DNA from: Leucothrix arctica
GTDB lineage: Bacteria; Pseudomonadota; Gammaproteobacteria; Thiotrichales; Thiotrichaceae
DNA: 64,000 nt
Reading direction: 5' to 3'
NCBI RefSeq assembly: GCF_003172895.1
Contig: NZ_QGKL01000042.1
Coordinates: 248,001 to 312,000 of the forward strand
The position numbers were made by a program, and so were the translations under genes. Under the pieces are notes generated by a model. The model saw only the letters and a list, made by a program, of their open reading frames with translations, was not told where the DNA came from and searched no databases. Shown in pieces: positions 57,209 through 64,000 of the stretch; the first letter of the stretch is position 1, and each line of letters opens with the position of its first letter.

Positions 57209-57840
57209 ATGAATGTAGGGAATATTACAATATTACTTGATAAAAGATGGGAGCTGAAAGACTTATCAGTTGTCACAAAAGAGTACGGGCAGCTTTATAG
57301 TTTTTTTATGTTGTGAATTGTGTGGCTTCTGGCAAGCATGTCGACTTGGATTTTTCCACTTACCCTTGGCGTGGAGGTTATAGTGTAATTAATTTTTTTC
57401 AAAGGTCATACGGCTTAACAAATGAAGAACATAAGTTACAAGTTTCTAAGTTACAGTACGCCTCACCAGGGTTTATAGAGCTAACCGGTGTAATAGGTGT
57501 CGCTGCAGATGTTGCTACTTTAGTATCAACACTTTGTGGATCTGTATTTGCTATAAACAAAACTTATGACTCTGTAGTTAGCAGCTACCATAAAAGAAAG
57601 CTTGGTAGCATAAATGTACAAGAAGCAGCCTCAAAATTATCAAGAGATGACATAGAATTTGTAAGAAATTCAGTAAAAAACCTATCAGAAAGTTTTAATT
57701 TGAAACATGAGCATATTACAGCAATTCAGCAAATATCTAACGAAAACGAACTAGTTCAATTAAAGATGCTACTTGCTCTTTATCGTAGAGCTGAGCCGAT
57801 TGTTGAGCAGCAGGACTCAGGTAAGGCAAGACTAGAATAA
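57209..57840 (+). pseudogene. unknown protein with hydrophobic segment, frameshifted, first gene of the DUF3010/kinase operon
   Basis: An ATG ORF at 57209 runs 35 codons (NITILLDKRWELKDLSVVTKEYG) to a TGA just after a run of seven T (57301-57307). The next frame continues from the same place for 175 codons (57313-57840) with coding-like sequence and no good start of its own. Adding one T in the run joins them into a ~211-residue protein. The joined product has a hydrophobic central stretch (IELTGVIGVAADVATLVSTL) that may be a membrane helix, and a helical C-terminus. No family recognised. A TATAAT lies at 57139-57144. Either the gene is inactivated by a slipped T, or the run is a base-calling error. 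AT-rich compared with cysI. Confidence 0.55.
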
Positions 57841-57907
57841 ACCCGCTCGTAAAATTGCCTACTCTTTTATAACTAGCATTACACTTTAACTTTTATAGGC
57901 TATAAGA

Positions 57908-58327
57908 ATGAATCGAATTTGTGGTATTGAGTTTAAATCATCCGAAGCAATTTTGGTTGTCTTGGAGCATGGTGTTGATGGCTTTTATTTTATAGATATC
58001 GAGCCGAGAAAAATTAAGCTTGGAGATGATGAGTCAATTGAGTATGTGCGGTCTTTCTATAATTCAGTTGTCAACTTTATTAAAGACAACCATATTGAAA
58101 TGATCGTAATAAAAAAAAGAGCTAAAAAAGGAACTATGGCAGGCGGTGCAGTCTCATTCAAAATGGAAGCACTTGTTCAACTAAATGGTGTGTGTGATGT
58201 TAGTTTTATTTCTGGACAAGGGATAGCAGCTGCAAATAAAAGAGATCCATTTATCATCCCCAATAATATAAAAAAATATCAAGAAGCCGCCTTCATGTCT
58301 GCTGAATTATATTTACGTAAAAATTAG
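57908..58327 (+). CDS. DUF3010-family protein
   Basis: A 139-residue protein resembling the DUF3010 family. It starts with RICGIEFKSSEAILVVLE and has a conserved basic block IKKRAKKGTMAGGAVSFKMEALVQL. The opening strand pattern (a GI-(D/E)-x-K-S-S-x-A-x-L-V-V-L run) is reminiscent of RNase H/RuvC-like folds, but this is only a visual impression. It sits 67 bases after the broken upstream gene and one base before the kinase gene, so all three form one operon. It is the only member of the trio with an unbroken frame. Confidence 0.75.
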   Translation: MNRICGIEFKSSEAILVVLEHGVDGFYFIDIEPRKIKLGDDESIEYVRSFYNSVVNFIKDNHIEMIVIKKRAKKGTMAGGAVSFKMEALVQLNGVCDVSFISGQGIAAANKRDPFIIPNNIKKYQEAAFMSAELYLRKN

Positions 58328-58328
58328 A

Positions 58329-59427
58329 ATGACTAAGTTTTTTATTGAACAGATAGACGCACCAAATGAAATTATTGAGCAACTAAAGTCGCTTTCTCAA
58401 GACATTAAATTTCATCGAGAAGTCACGAAAGGTGGTAATGGCTATTTGTTTTTTGGTGAAAATCGTATTTTAAAAATAAAAGTAGCAGTAAAATTCTATT
58501 ATTGGGGTGGAGAAGAGAAGTATCATGCTGAACCAAGTACTTTGGCAACAATTAACTCACCTCATGTACTGAATGTTCAAAATGCAGGTTTGATCGACGG
58601 TGAGTGGGCTTACTTTGTAACACCATATTGTGAAATATGGTGATATGGATGATGTTTTATACAAGACAAGCCTTGGGAACATCAAGGCAGTAAACTTAAC
58701 ATGTGAATTGCTCATGGGCGTTGGCTCACTACATGAGAAGAGATATCTACATAGAGATTTAAAACCAGCAAATATATATGTTGGAGAGAATTACCAAGCA
58801 ATTATTGGTGATTTTGGTTCAATAAAATTAGTACCTGAAGGTCTTGAGTCTATACCCGCGTCTAGTCATGCTGTTCTATACAGACCCCCCGAGTCTGTTA
58901 AAACTAATTCTTATGGCTTTCAGGGTGATATTTACCAATCAGGCATAGTTTTATATCAATTACTTGGGGGGACTTTGCCGTATGATGAAGTGTCTTGGCT
59001 TTCTGGCAATGAGCTTAAAGAATATAATAAATTAGATAAAGGCGCTGATCAGTCTATTTTTGTTGATCAATGTATTATGTCCAAAATTACCAAAGGAAAA
59101 ATACTTGACCTTACATCCTTGCCAGTATGTGTACCTGATTCCCTTAAGCGAGTTATTAGAAAAGCAACGCATCTAAATCCAGATAAAAGATTTCCCACAG
59201 CGTCAGCATTTCACGTACAACTAAATAATCTTAAAGGAGAAATACCCGATTGGGTTATTCACGAAAACGTATTAACATTAAACGCAAAAACTTCTTATAG
59301 GGTCGATACTATTAAAGGGGTAGTTGTTATAAAAAAACGTAAGGGGCTTGGAGCGTGGAGGAAAACAAATGATATTTCAGCCTCCAATACTGCTGAAGCA
59401 GTATTAAAAATAAATCAAAAAGCTTGA
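58329..59427 (+). pseudogene. Ser/Thr protein kinase, split by a one-base frameshift
   Basis: Two overlapping frames together encode an eukaryotic-type kinase of about 365 residues. 58329-58643 gives the N-lobe (VTKGGNGYLFFG glycine-rich loop, ILKIKVAVKFYY, and hinge-like YFVTPYC). From 58630 the other frame gives the C-lobe: LHRDLKPANIYVG (catalytic Asp and Asn), IIGDFGSIKL (DFG), a PPESVKTNS activation region and a Leu-rich end. Removing one A from the AAA near 58632-58634 restores the frame through PYCEYGDMDD. All catalytic residues are present, so the protein was functional before the shift or the shift is a sequence error. It is followed by an IS30-family element after 27 bases. Confidence 0.8.
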
Positions 59428-59454
59428 TCGATCGAGTTTGCGCTGGAGTAATAG

Positions 59455-60507
59455 AATAAGTGCAACACGCACCTGATTGAAAAGTGAGTTAACTGGCGTT
59501 ACCGTTTCAGTTCTCACACAAAAAACAGGTCTGCTATGAGCACACATTATCGCCAGCTAACTCAGGCACAACGATACCAAATTTGGAGCTTGCGAGAAAC
59601 TAAACATAATTTACGTCAAATAGGGTGCAAAGTAGGCGTTCACTATTCAACAGTTAGCCGTGAGTTGAGACGGAATAAGTCTGCCAACGGTTATGAAGCC
59701 GCTTCCGCTCATCTCCAGAGTATTGGCCGACAGAAAGAGGCTGCAAAGCATCATAAAGTCAGTAATAAAACGGATGACCTTATTAGGAAAGGACTTTGTT
59801 TAGACTGGTCTCCAGGGTCGATCAGCCAGCGAATGAAGCGAGAGGGAATCCCACAAAAAGAGCGTTTAAGTCACAGCACGATTTACCATCGAATAAAGAA
59901 AGACAAACGTCAAGGAGGCGTGCTTTATCAAGCATTACCTTGCTATGGAAAGACACGCTGGAAAGGTGGAAAACGCAATAGAAAAGCGGGTGTAAAGCTC
60001 ATTCCTAATCGAAAAGATATATCAGAGCGCCCAGCTATTTTTGATAAACGCACGCGACTCGGTGACTGAGAAGGCGATACGATCCATGGTCAATCAGCAT
60101 ACTTAGTAACACTCGTTGAGCGTAAAAGCCTCTTCACTCTATTCAAACGAGTTTGGAGCAAAAACAAGAAAGATGTTGGCAATGCGCTGATTGATTTACT
60201 CAGTAAAGTAGAGATAAAGAAGACCGTGACACTGGATAATGGCGGTGAGTTTGCTGACCAGGTTCGTGTTAGCAAACAAGCTAATGTCGCTATTTATTTT
60301 GCAAAACCTTATGCCAGTTGGCAGCATGGTACGAGTGAAAATACGAACGGCAGAATACGTCGTTTTTGGCCGAAGAAATTTGATCTTGGCACACTAACGG
60401 ATAAAGAAATTAACGAGCGCCTTATCCAATTAAATTTTACACCTCGAAAGATATTAGATGGTTTAACACCACTCGAGGCCTTTACAGGAAAGCGTGTTGC
60501 ACTTATT
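59455..60507 (+). mobile_element. IS30-family insertion sequence
   Basis: About 1.05 kb bounded by a perfect 16-base inverted repeat: AATAAGTGCAACACGC at 59455-59470 and its complement at 60492-60507. The right repeat overlaps the last codons of the transposase, whose stop falls six bases beyond it. The element holds one transposase gene carrying an internal stop. No target duplication could be assigned with certainty; true ends may extend a few bases. It lies between the kinase gene and a methyltransferase remnant. Confidence 0.8.
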
Positions 60508-60513
60508 ACTTGA
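59536..60513 (+). pseudogene. IS30-family transposase with an in-frame TGA
   Basis: A 325-codon frame. The N-terminus has the IS30 helix-turn-helix (YRQLTQAQRYQIWSLRETKHN; VHYSTVSRELRRN). The DDE core has D in TLDNGGEFADQ and E in GTSENTNGRIRRFWPK. Codon 178 is TGA (60067-60069), just after RTRLGD; family members have Trp here (G/H-D-W-EGD), so TGG changed to TGA. The frame reopens immediately (EGDTIHGQSAYL), so one nonsense mutation explains the break. Only read-through would make an active enzyme. Confidence 0.9.
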
Positions 60514-60556
60514 TACCAGCGCTAAGCGACATATTTTGACAGGTAAAAATGGATAA

Positions 60557-60739
60557 ATCGGCGAAGTAGTGTTTAACCTAATGCTTGTAACAAAAAGAAA
60601 ACGGCAAGCTATACATCCAATCAAGCCAGAAGCTTTGATTGTTGCATTCGAATTCTTAGGCGCTAGCTTGTTAAGTAGTACTGAAGATATCGAAGAAGTG
60701 CGCGGGCTTCTGAGGTACAAACTCGTCTTCAAGAAATAA
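60557..60739 (+). pseudogene. remnant of a SAM-methyltransferase gene
   Basis: This stretch encodes fragments that match the C-terminal half of the intact methyltransferase at 62579-63166: IGEVVFNLMLVTKR, then (after an internal deletion and a two-base shift) NGKLY and PIKPEALIVAFEFLGASLL...EEVRGLLRYKLVFKK-stop. The intact gene has IGEAVYNLFRITKE and NPKALITLFEHLGATLL...EERGLLWNKLVFRK. It lies 50 bases after the IS right end. It is the tail of a duplicated paralogue, destroyed by deletion and perhaps by the IS arrival. Confidence 0.75.
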
Positions 60740-60813
60740 TAGCGACCTCGTTTTAGGAGCTCCCTTTACGCAAGTAATGGCTGTCAGTTTAACCCGAGTT
60801 TTTTCTCATTAGT

Positions 60814-60841
60814 TTGACCTTATTAATTTATTGTTTATACT
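60814..60841 (+). promoter_or_regulatory. promoter of the vapBC-type operon
   Basis: TTGACC (60814-60819), a 16-base spacer, and TATACT (60836-60841), about 33 bases before the antitoxin start. Near-consensus sigma-70 promoter. Confidence 0.65.
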
Positions 60842-60843
60842 AT

Positions 60844-60866
60844 CCAAATAGTCCACATATATTTGG
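60844..60866. promoter_or_regulatory. candidate antitoxin operator
   Basis: CCAAAT-N11-ATTTGG is a perfect six-base inverted repeat right after the -10 element and overlapping the GGAGGT Shine-Dalgarno of the antitoxin gene. This is a usual place for toxin-antitoxin autorepression. Confidence 0.5.
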
Positions 60867-60874
60867 AGGTATCT

Positions 60875-61099
60875 ATGCCACAACTACATTGCTACGTTCC
60901 TGACTCTATCGCAGAGCAGTTACAACACAAAGCTGAGCAGTCTCACACCAGTGTTTCTAAGTACTTAGCTGAGCTTATCAAAAAAGACGTTGGTACTGAG
61001 TGGCCAGAGAATTTTTTCGAGCTTTTCGGTGCTTGGGAAGGTGAACCTTTGTCTCGCGGTGAGCAAGGCGAATACGAACAACGTTTAGAGTTAGATTGA
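60875..61099 (+). CDS. vapB: VapB-type antitoxin
   Basis: A 74-residue protein starting MPQLHCYVPDSIAEQLQHKAEQ, with the ribbon-helix-helix-like fold seen in small antitoxins, then the toxin-binding tail (FFELFGAWEGEPLSRGEQG). The ATG 60875 is chosen because GGAGGT ends five bases before it; the in-frame TTG at 60863 is too early. It overlaps the toxin start by one base (TGATG). It would neutralise the downstream PIN toxin and, with it, repress the operon. Specific family naming is tentative. Confidence 0.8.
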   Translation: MPQLHCYVPDSIAEQLQHKAEQSHTSVSKYLAELIKKDVGTEWPENFFELFGAWEGEPLSRGEQGEYEQRLELD

Positions 61100-61497
61100 T
61101 GTATTTGTTAGATACCAATACTTGTATTCAATTTATCAACGGCTCATCAGTTGCGGTTAAAAATAACTTCAAACAACACTCTGCTAGTGACCTTGTGCTT
61201 TGTAGCGTGGTCAAAGCAGAGTTGTTTTATGGTGCTAGAAAAAGCCAACGTACAGAGTCAAATTTGTTGACGCTTGAGCGGTTTTTCATAGCATTTAAAA
61301 GTTTACCTTTCGATGACCGTTGCGCAGAAGAATATGGACAGATTAAAGCGGCACTTGCTTCTCAAGGCGAACTCATCGGCCCTAATGACTTGATGATTGC
61401 AGCAATTGCACGTGCTTATGACGCTGTACTTATCACCAACAATACTCGTGAATTCGCTCGTGTTACTGGACTACGGTTACAAGATTGGCAGAAGTAG
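61099..61497 (+). CDS. vapC: VapC-type PIN-domain ribonuclease toxin
   Basis: A 132-residue PIN-domain RNase. Acidic metal ligands are visible: D5 in YLLDTNTCI, E in VVKAELFYGAR, D in GPNDLMIAAIA, followed by the conserved ITNNTREF end. VapC toxins cut tRNA or rRNA. The start ATG 61099 overlaps the antitoxin stop, giving coupled expression. The sequence resembles the VapC group acting on initiator tRNA, but target assignment is a guess. Confidence 0.9.
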   Translation: MYLLDTNTCIQFINGSSVAVKNNFKQHSASDLVLCSVVKAELFYGARKSQRTESNLLTLERFFIAFKSLPFDDRCAEEYGQIKAALASQGELIGPNDLMIAAIARAYDAVLITNNTREFARVTGLRLQDWQK

Positions 61498-61510
61498 AAT
61501 AGTGTGGCTT

Positions 61511-62404
61511 TTAATACTTATACTTCCCCTGAAACACCTCATTAATATGCCACTTAGTAAACTCTGGTTTAGGTAAGTATTCTGTATTTCGAGGCGTACG
61601 AAGTGGCTTACCATCAAAGTCCAATACCCAGTCTTGAAACCCGCCATGCCCATTAGCTTTTTCAGATATGATAATTTTCAAATCGTTATCAAAAGCAATA
61701 GCACCGCGATCGAGTAGCTTATGATGCAAGCAACATAACGCTAAGCCGTTATTTTCAACATCAGGGCCACCGGCTTGAAACCACTTTATATGCGCGGCTT
61801 CTAAACCAACAGGCGTATTTTCCATGCGAACACTAAAGTCACAGATGGCACATCGGTAATCGTATGCTTCCAATACACGTTTACGGAAAGCAGGGTCTCT
61901 CTTTGCTTTCTTAGCACTTCCGCTACCAAGGTTCGCTTCAAAGTCTAAACCTGCTTCATCAAGTATTTCTTGTCGCAAAGACGGTGGGAAGTGGATCTCT
62001 AAAATTAGATCACTGACTTTCTGAACAAGCTCAGAGTCATTCTTTAGAAGTTCGTAAATATCTATAGTAAAGCCACCAGAGATTTTGTCATCTCTCAGTA
62101 CTTTTTTGCTGATACTGCCTGACTTCGTCATGACGCCATCGGTTTTTGGTAGCTCCCAAAAGCCATCTGATTGCAAGTACCAGAAAGGGAGTTGTGGTGT
62201 ACTGCGAGCACTAAGCGGACCAAAGTACGATAACATGCTCACTAGCTCTTCTTCTATTTCATCAAAGCCAACCAAGCGTGGTTTTCCAGCATAAACACGC
62301 CCAAGACATAACAAAATTAATAGAGGTTTGTGTGGCGACCTTTTATCGCCGCTTTTGCATACATTGATTTTGGCTACTTTATCAAGAAATTCTTGTGAGT
62401 TCAT
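61511..62404 (-). CDS. HNH restriction endonuclease, phosphorothioate-DNA-binding type
   Basis: A 297-residue type IV-like restriction protein. The N-terminal ~150 residues resemble the sulfur-binding domain family that recognises phosphorothioate-modified DNA (KRSPHKPLLILLCLGRV). The C-terminal HNH domain is clear: YRCAICDF...LEAAHIKWFQAGGPDVENNGLALCCLHHKLLDRG, with zinc-binding Cys pairs and catalytic His. Relatives named SprMcrA or ScoMcrA cut DNA carrying Dnd/Ssp modification. No dnd or ssp genes are in the window, so it would act against incoming modified DNA. It converges on vapC with a 13-base gap. Confidence 0.85.
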   Translation of the reverse strand: MNSQEFLDKVAKINVCKSGDKRSPHKPLLILLCLGRVYAGKPRLVGFDEIEEELVSMLSYFGPLSARSTPQLPFWYLQSDGFWELPKTDGVMTKSGSISKKVLRDDKISGGFTIDIYELLKNDSELVQKVSDLILEIHFPPSLRQEILDEAGLDFEANLGSGSAKKAKRDPAFRKRVLEAYDYRCAICDFSVRMENTPVGLEAAHIKWFQAGGPDVENNGLALCCLHHKLLDRGAIAFDNDLKIIISEKANGHGGFQDWVLDFDGKPLRTPRNTEYLPKPEFTKWHINEVFQGKYKY

Positions 62405-62578
62405 ACCCGTTATATCTTGTTGTAATTATCTACAGAATAACGCTTATTGTTTGATGTGTCGATTTGTAGCCTTGAACGTTAAATATTAGAGATTAGGTGT
62501 AAACAATTCTAATTAGCTAGTCAGTGTTTTATACTTTGAAAACGAATAATACTCACATAACTGGCAGAGTTAAACCTT

Positions 62579-63166
62579 ATGGATCAATCGACGGTAGCTA
62601 GCTACAACGCTAACCAGCAAAAAATAGCAGACTTACATCACTCCCTAGTACCACTTCCGGTGTATGAGTCAATCTCTGAACACTTCAAACCAAACTCAAC
62701 TGTCCTAGACATAGGCAGCGGTACCGGCCGAGACAGCTGCTGGCTGGACGAGAATAACTACAAAGTTACAGGCGTTGATGCTTCCGAAGGCATGCTAGAA
62801 ACCGCCATGGTCTCGTACCCAGATATTCCCTTCATTCAAGATTCACTTCCGAGGCTAAACACTATTGAAAGTGAACAATCCGACAACGTGCTGTGCGCGG
62901 CTGTGCTCATGCACTTACCAGAAGCGCAAATTGGCGAAGCCGTTTACAATCTGTTCCGCATCACAAAAGAAGGTGGCGTCATACTGCTAAGCTTTCGTGG
63001 CACCAACGCTGAAGACAACAGAGAAGATGGCAAGCTATACACACCTATCAATCCAAAAGCCTTGATTACGTTATTCGAACACCTAGGTGCAACGTTGTTG
63101 AGCGAGTCTCAAAATATTGAAGAAGAGCGCGGGCTACTTTGGAATAAGCTAGTCTTTAGAAAATAA
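62579..63166 (+). CDS. class I SAM-dependent methyltransferase
   Basis: A 195-residue methyltransferase with motif I VLDIGSGTGRDSCWL, the acidic loop VTGVDASEGML and DNVLCAAVLMHLPEAQIGEA. The fold matches small-molecule methyltransferases (UbiE/Tehb-like). The substrate is unknown. A decayed paralogue tail lies at 60557-60739, so the gene was duplicated. It precedes the NUDIX gene by 66 bases on the same strand, and both may be core or accessory. Confidence 0.85.
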   Translation: MDQSTVASYNANQQKIADLHHSLVPLPVYESISEHFKPNSTVLDIGSGTGRDSCWLDENNYKVTGVDASEGMLETAMVSYPDIPFIQDSLPRLNTIESEQSDNVLCAAVLMHLPEAQIGEAVYNLFRITKEGGVILLSFRGTNAEDNREDGKLYTPINPKALITLFEHLGATLLSESQNIEEERGLLWNKLVFRK

Positions 63167-63232
63167 CCGCCAGGAATCACCCAAAAACATTCTACAAAAC
63201 TCAGTAAAGCCTCAGCTTTAGGATCTCCATCA

Positions 63233-63778
63233 ATGCAACTTTTGAAAACCACCATTCACCCTGATGTATCACTTGCAGATATTGAACCGGAGAGCGACCT
63301 TACGCTTGTAACCCGTCATGCAGCTCGAGGTATTATCATTCGGGATGAGAAGATCCTGCTGCTATACACCAAGCGCTATGATGATTACAGCCTACCTGGC
63401 GGCGGTATAGATGAGGGTGAAGATAATGTTCAAGGCCTAACTCGTGAGCTAAAAGAAGAGACGGGTGCGCAAGGTGTTAGAAATGTTAAAGACTTTGCAC
63501 GTTACGATGAATACCGCCCTTGGCATAAGCCTAATGCCGATATTATTCACATGGTGTCGTTTTGCTATGTTTGCGATATTGATGAAGAGCTAGGTGATAC
63601 AGCCTATGAAGCGTATGAAATCAAAAATGGTATGGAGCCGGTTTGGGTGAATATCCATGAAGCAATTACGCATAACCAACGCGTAATTGATGAAAGCCCT
63701 AAAGCAGGGCTTTCAATTCATCGTGAGACGTTTTTGCTACGTGAGATCGTGGAGAAGCTAATCGCAGTTCCTGCTTAG
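63233..63778 (+). CDS. NUDIX hydrolase
   Basis: A 181-residue protein with the NUDIX box GGGIDEGEDNVQGLTRELKEETGAQ split as GGIDEGEDN and RELKEETGA (REUxEExGU). Such enzymes hydrolyse nucleoside diphosphate derivatives. The N-terminal strand (RHAARGIIIRDEKILLLYTKRYDDYSLPGGG) and the acidic C-terminal helix are present. The substrate is not predictable from sequence. The start ATG 63233 is preceded by AGGATCTCC, a weak Shine-Dalgarno. Confidence 0.88.
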   Translation: MQLLKTTIHPDVSLADIEPESDLTLVTRHAARGIIIRDEKILLLYTKRYDDYSLPGGGIDEGEDNVQGLTRELKEETGAQGVRNVKDFARYDEYRPWHKPNADIIHMVSFCYVCDIDEELGDTAYEAYEIKNGMEPVWVNIHEAITHNQRVIDESPKAGLSIHRETFLLREIVEKLIAVPA

Positions 63779-64000
63779 CCTGACGATAAACCACGTAGTA
63801 ATCGATACTGCTTTCTATAAAGTTAATAGTTATCTAGAGGACTTCTAAGGCTTTAGTCTGATAAACAAAATTAGCGCTTATCGTAATGGTAAAAATACAG
63901 TAGGTAAGGGTAGTATGTACTACATAGAAGTAGGCGCCTTTTTAACCATCTACGACTGCCATTAATCTGTTTAAACAGAAATTAATTGTTTTACTGTTAC

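Noticed and set aside
60226-60513. Separate short gene downstream of the IS30 stop
   Set aside because: Same frame as the upstream transposase part and carries the rest of the DDE core; it is the tail of one broken gene.
60463-60732. Minus-strand 89-codon frame
   Set aside because: Shadow of the transposase end and the methyltransferase remnant on the plus strand.
61096-61098. TTG just before the vapC ATG as start
   Set aside because: The ATG at 61099 overlaps the antitoxin stop in the common TGATG form and begins at the PIN family position.
1-64000. CRISPR arrays, tRNA or rRNA genes
   Set aside because: No regularly spaced direct repeats and no tRNA-like cloverleaf or rRNA-like stretches were noticed on either strand.

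Overview
The window looks like chromosomal DNA of a marine-type gammaproteobacterium of moderate to low GC. Pointers are an IlvY-type activator near a long-form ilvC, CysB divergent from cysJI, TrmJ, a DegS-like protease, the Na+-NQR maturation factor NqrM, a Pil-Chp-type chemosensory operon and the DUF4212/sodium-solute symporter pair. I cannot name the genus from sequence alone. No rRNA, tRNA or CRISPR array was seen.

Layout. 1-4220: end of a dps gene, then a LacI-type regulator divergent from a ManD-like dehydratase and a Gfo/Idh/MocA oxidoreductase (sugar-acid catabolism). 4373-4780: LysM protein. 5117-12069: a complete retron-like locus (WGR/HEAT protein, SWIM zinc-finger protein, a structured msr-msd-like RNA at about 9918-10136, and a retron-type reverse transcriptase). 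12147-13440: fatty acid desaturase with a co-directional ArsR-type regulator. 13716-15218: a secreted repeat protein and an ankyrin protein in one reading frame, separated only by a TAG. 15603-20963: a giant SdrD-B/DUF11-like surface protein. 21112-27162: six-TM histidine kinase, a GNAT/LuxI-like-ThiF-nitroreductase fusion and a membrane GGDEF protein. 27240-30612: ilvY, ynfA, ykgJ-like gene and ilvC. 31050-33471: an AT-rich two-gene unit (SMEK-type protein plus membrane protein), probably acquired. 33656-41496: modF-like, trmJ, malic enzyme, lipoprotein, degS-like, acs. 41788-48407: a Chp-like chemosensory operon. 48784-56969: gamma carbonic anhydrase, CBS protein, nqrM, DUF4212/symporter pair, cysB and cysJI. 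57209-63778: an accessory island with a degraded three-gene DUF3010/kinase operon, an IS30-family element with a dead transposase, a methyltransferase remnant, a VapBC-type module, a phosphorothioate-type HNH endonuclease, an intact methyltransferase and a NUDIX hydrolase.

How it fits together. Core metabolism (acetate activation, malate decarboxylation, sulfite reduction, branched-chain amino acid synthesis) is interrupted by three defence-like accessory blocks: the retron at 5-12 kb, the SMEK pair at 31-33.5 kb and the island at 57-62.4 kb. The retron is the most complete and interesting system. The 57-59 kb operon may be an undescribed defence module, but it carries two single-base frameshifts. 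The 21-27 kb cluster may be an undescribed signal production and sensing unit. All functions are inferred from reading the sequence; no database search was run.
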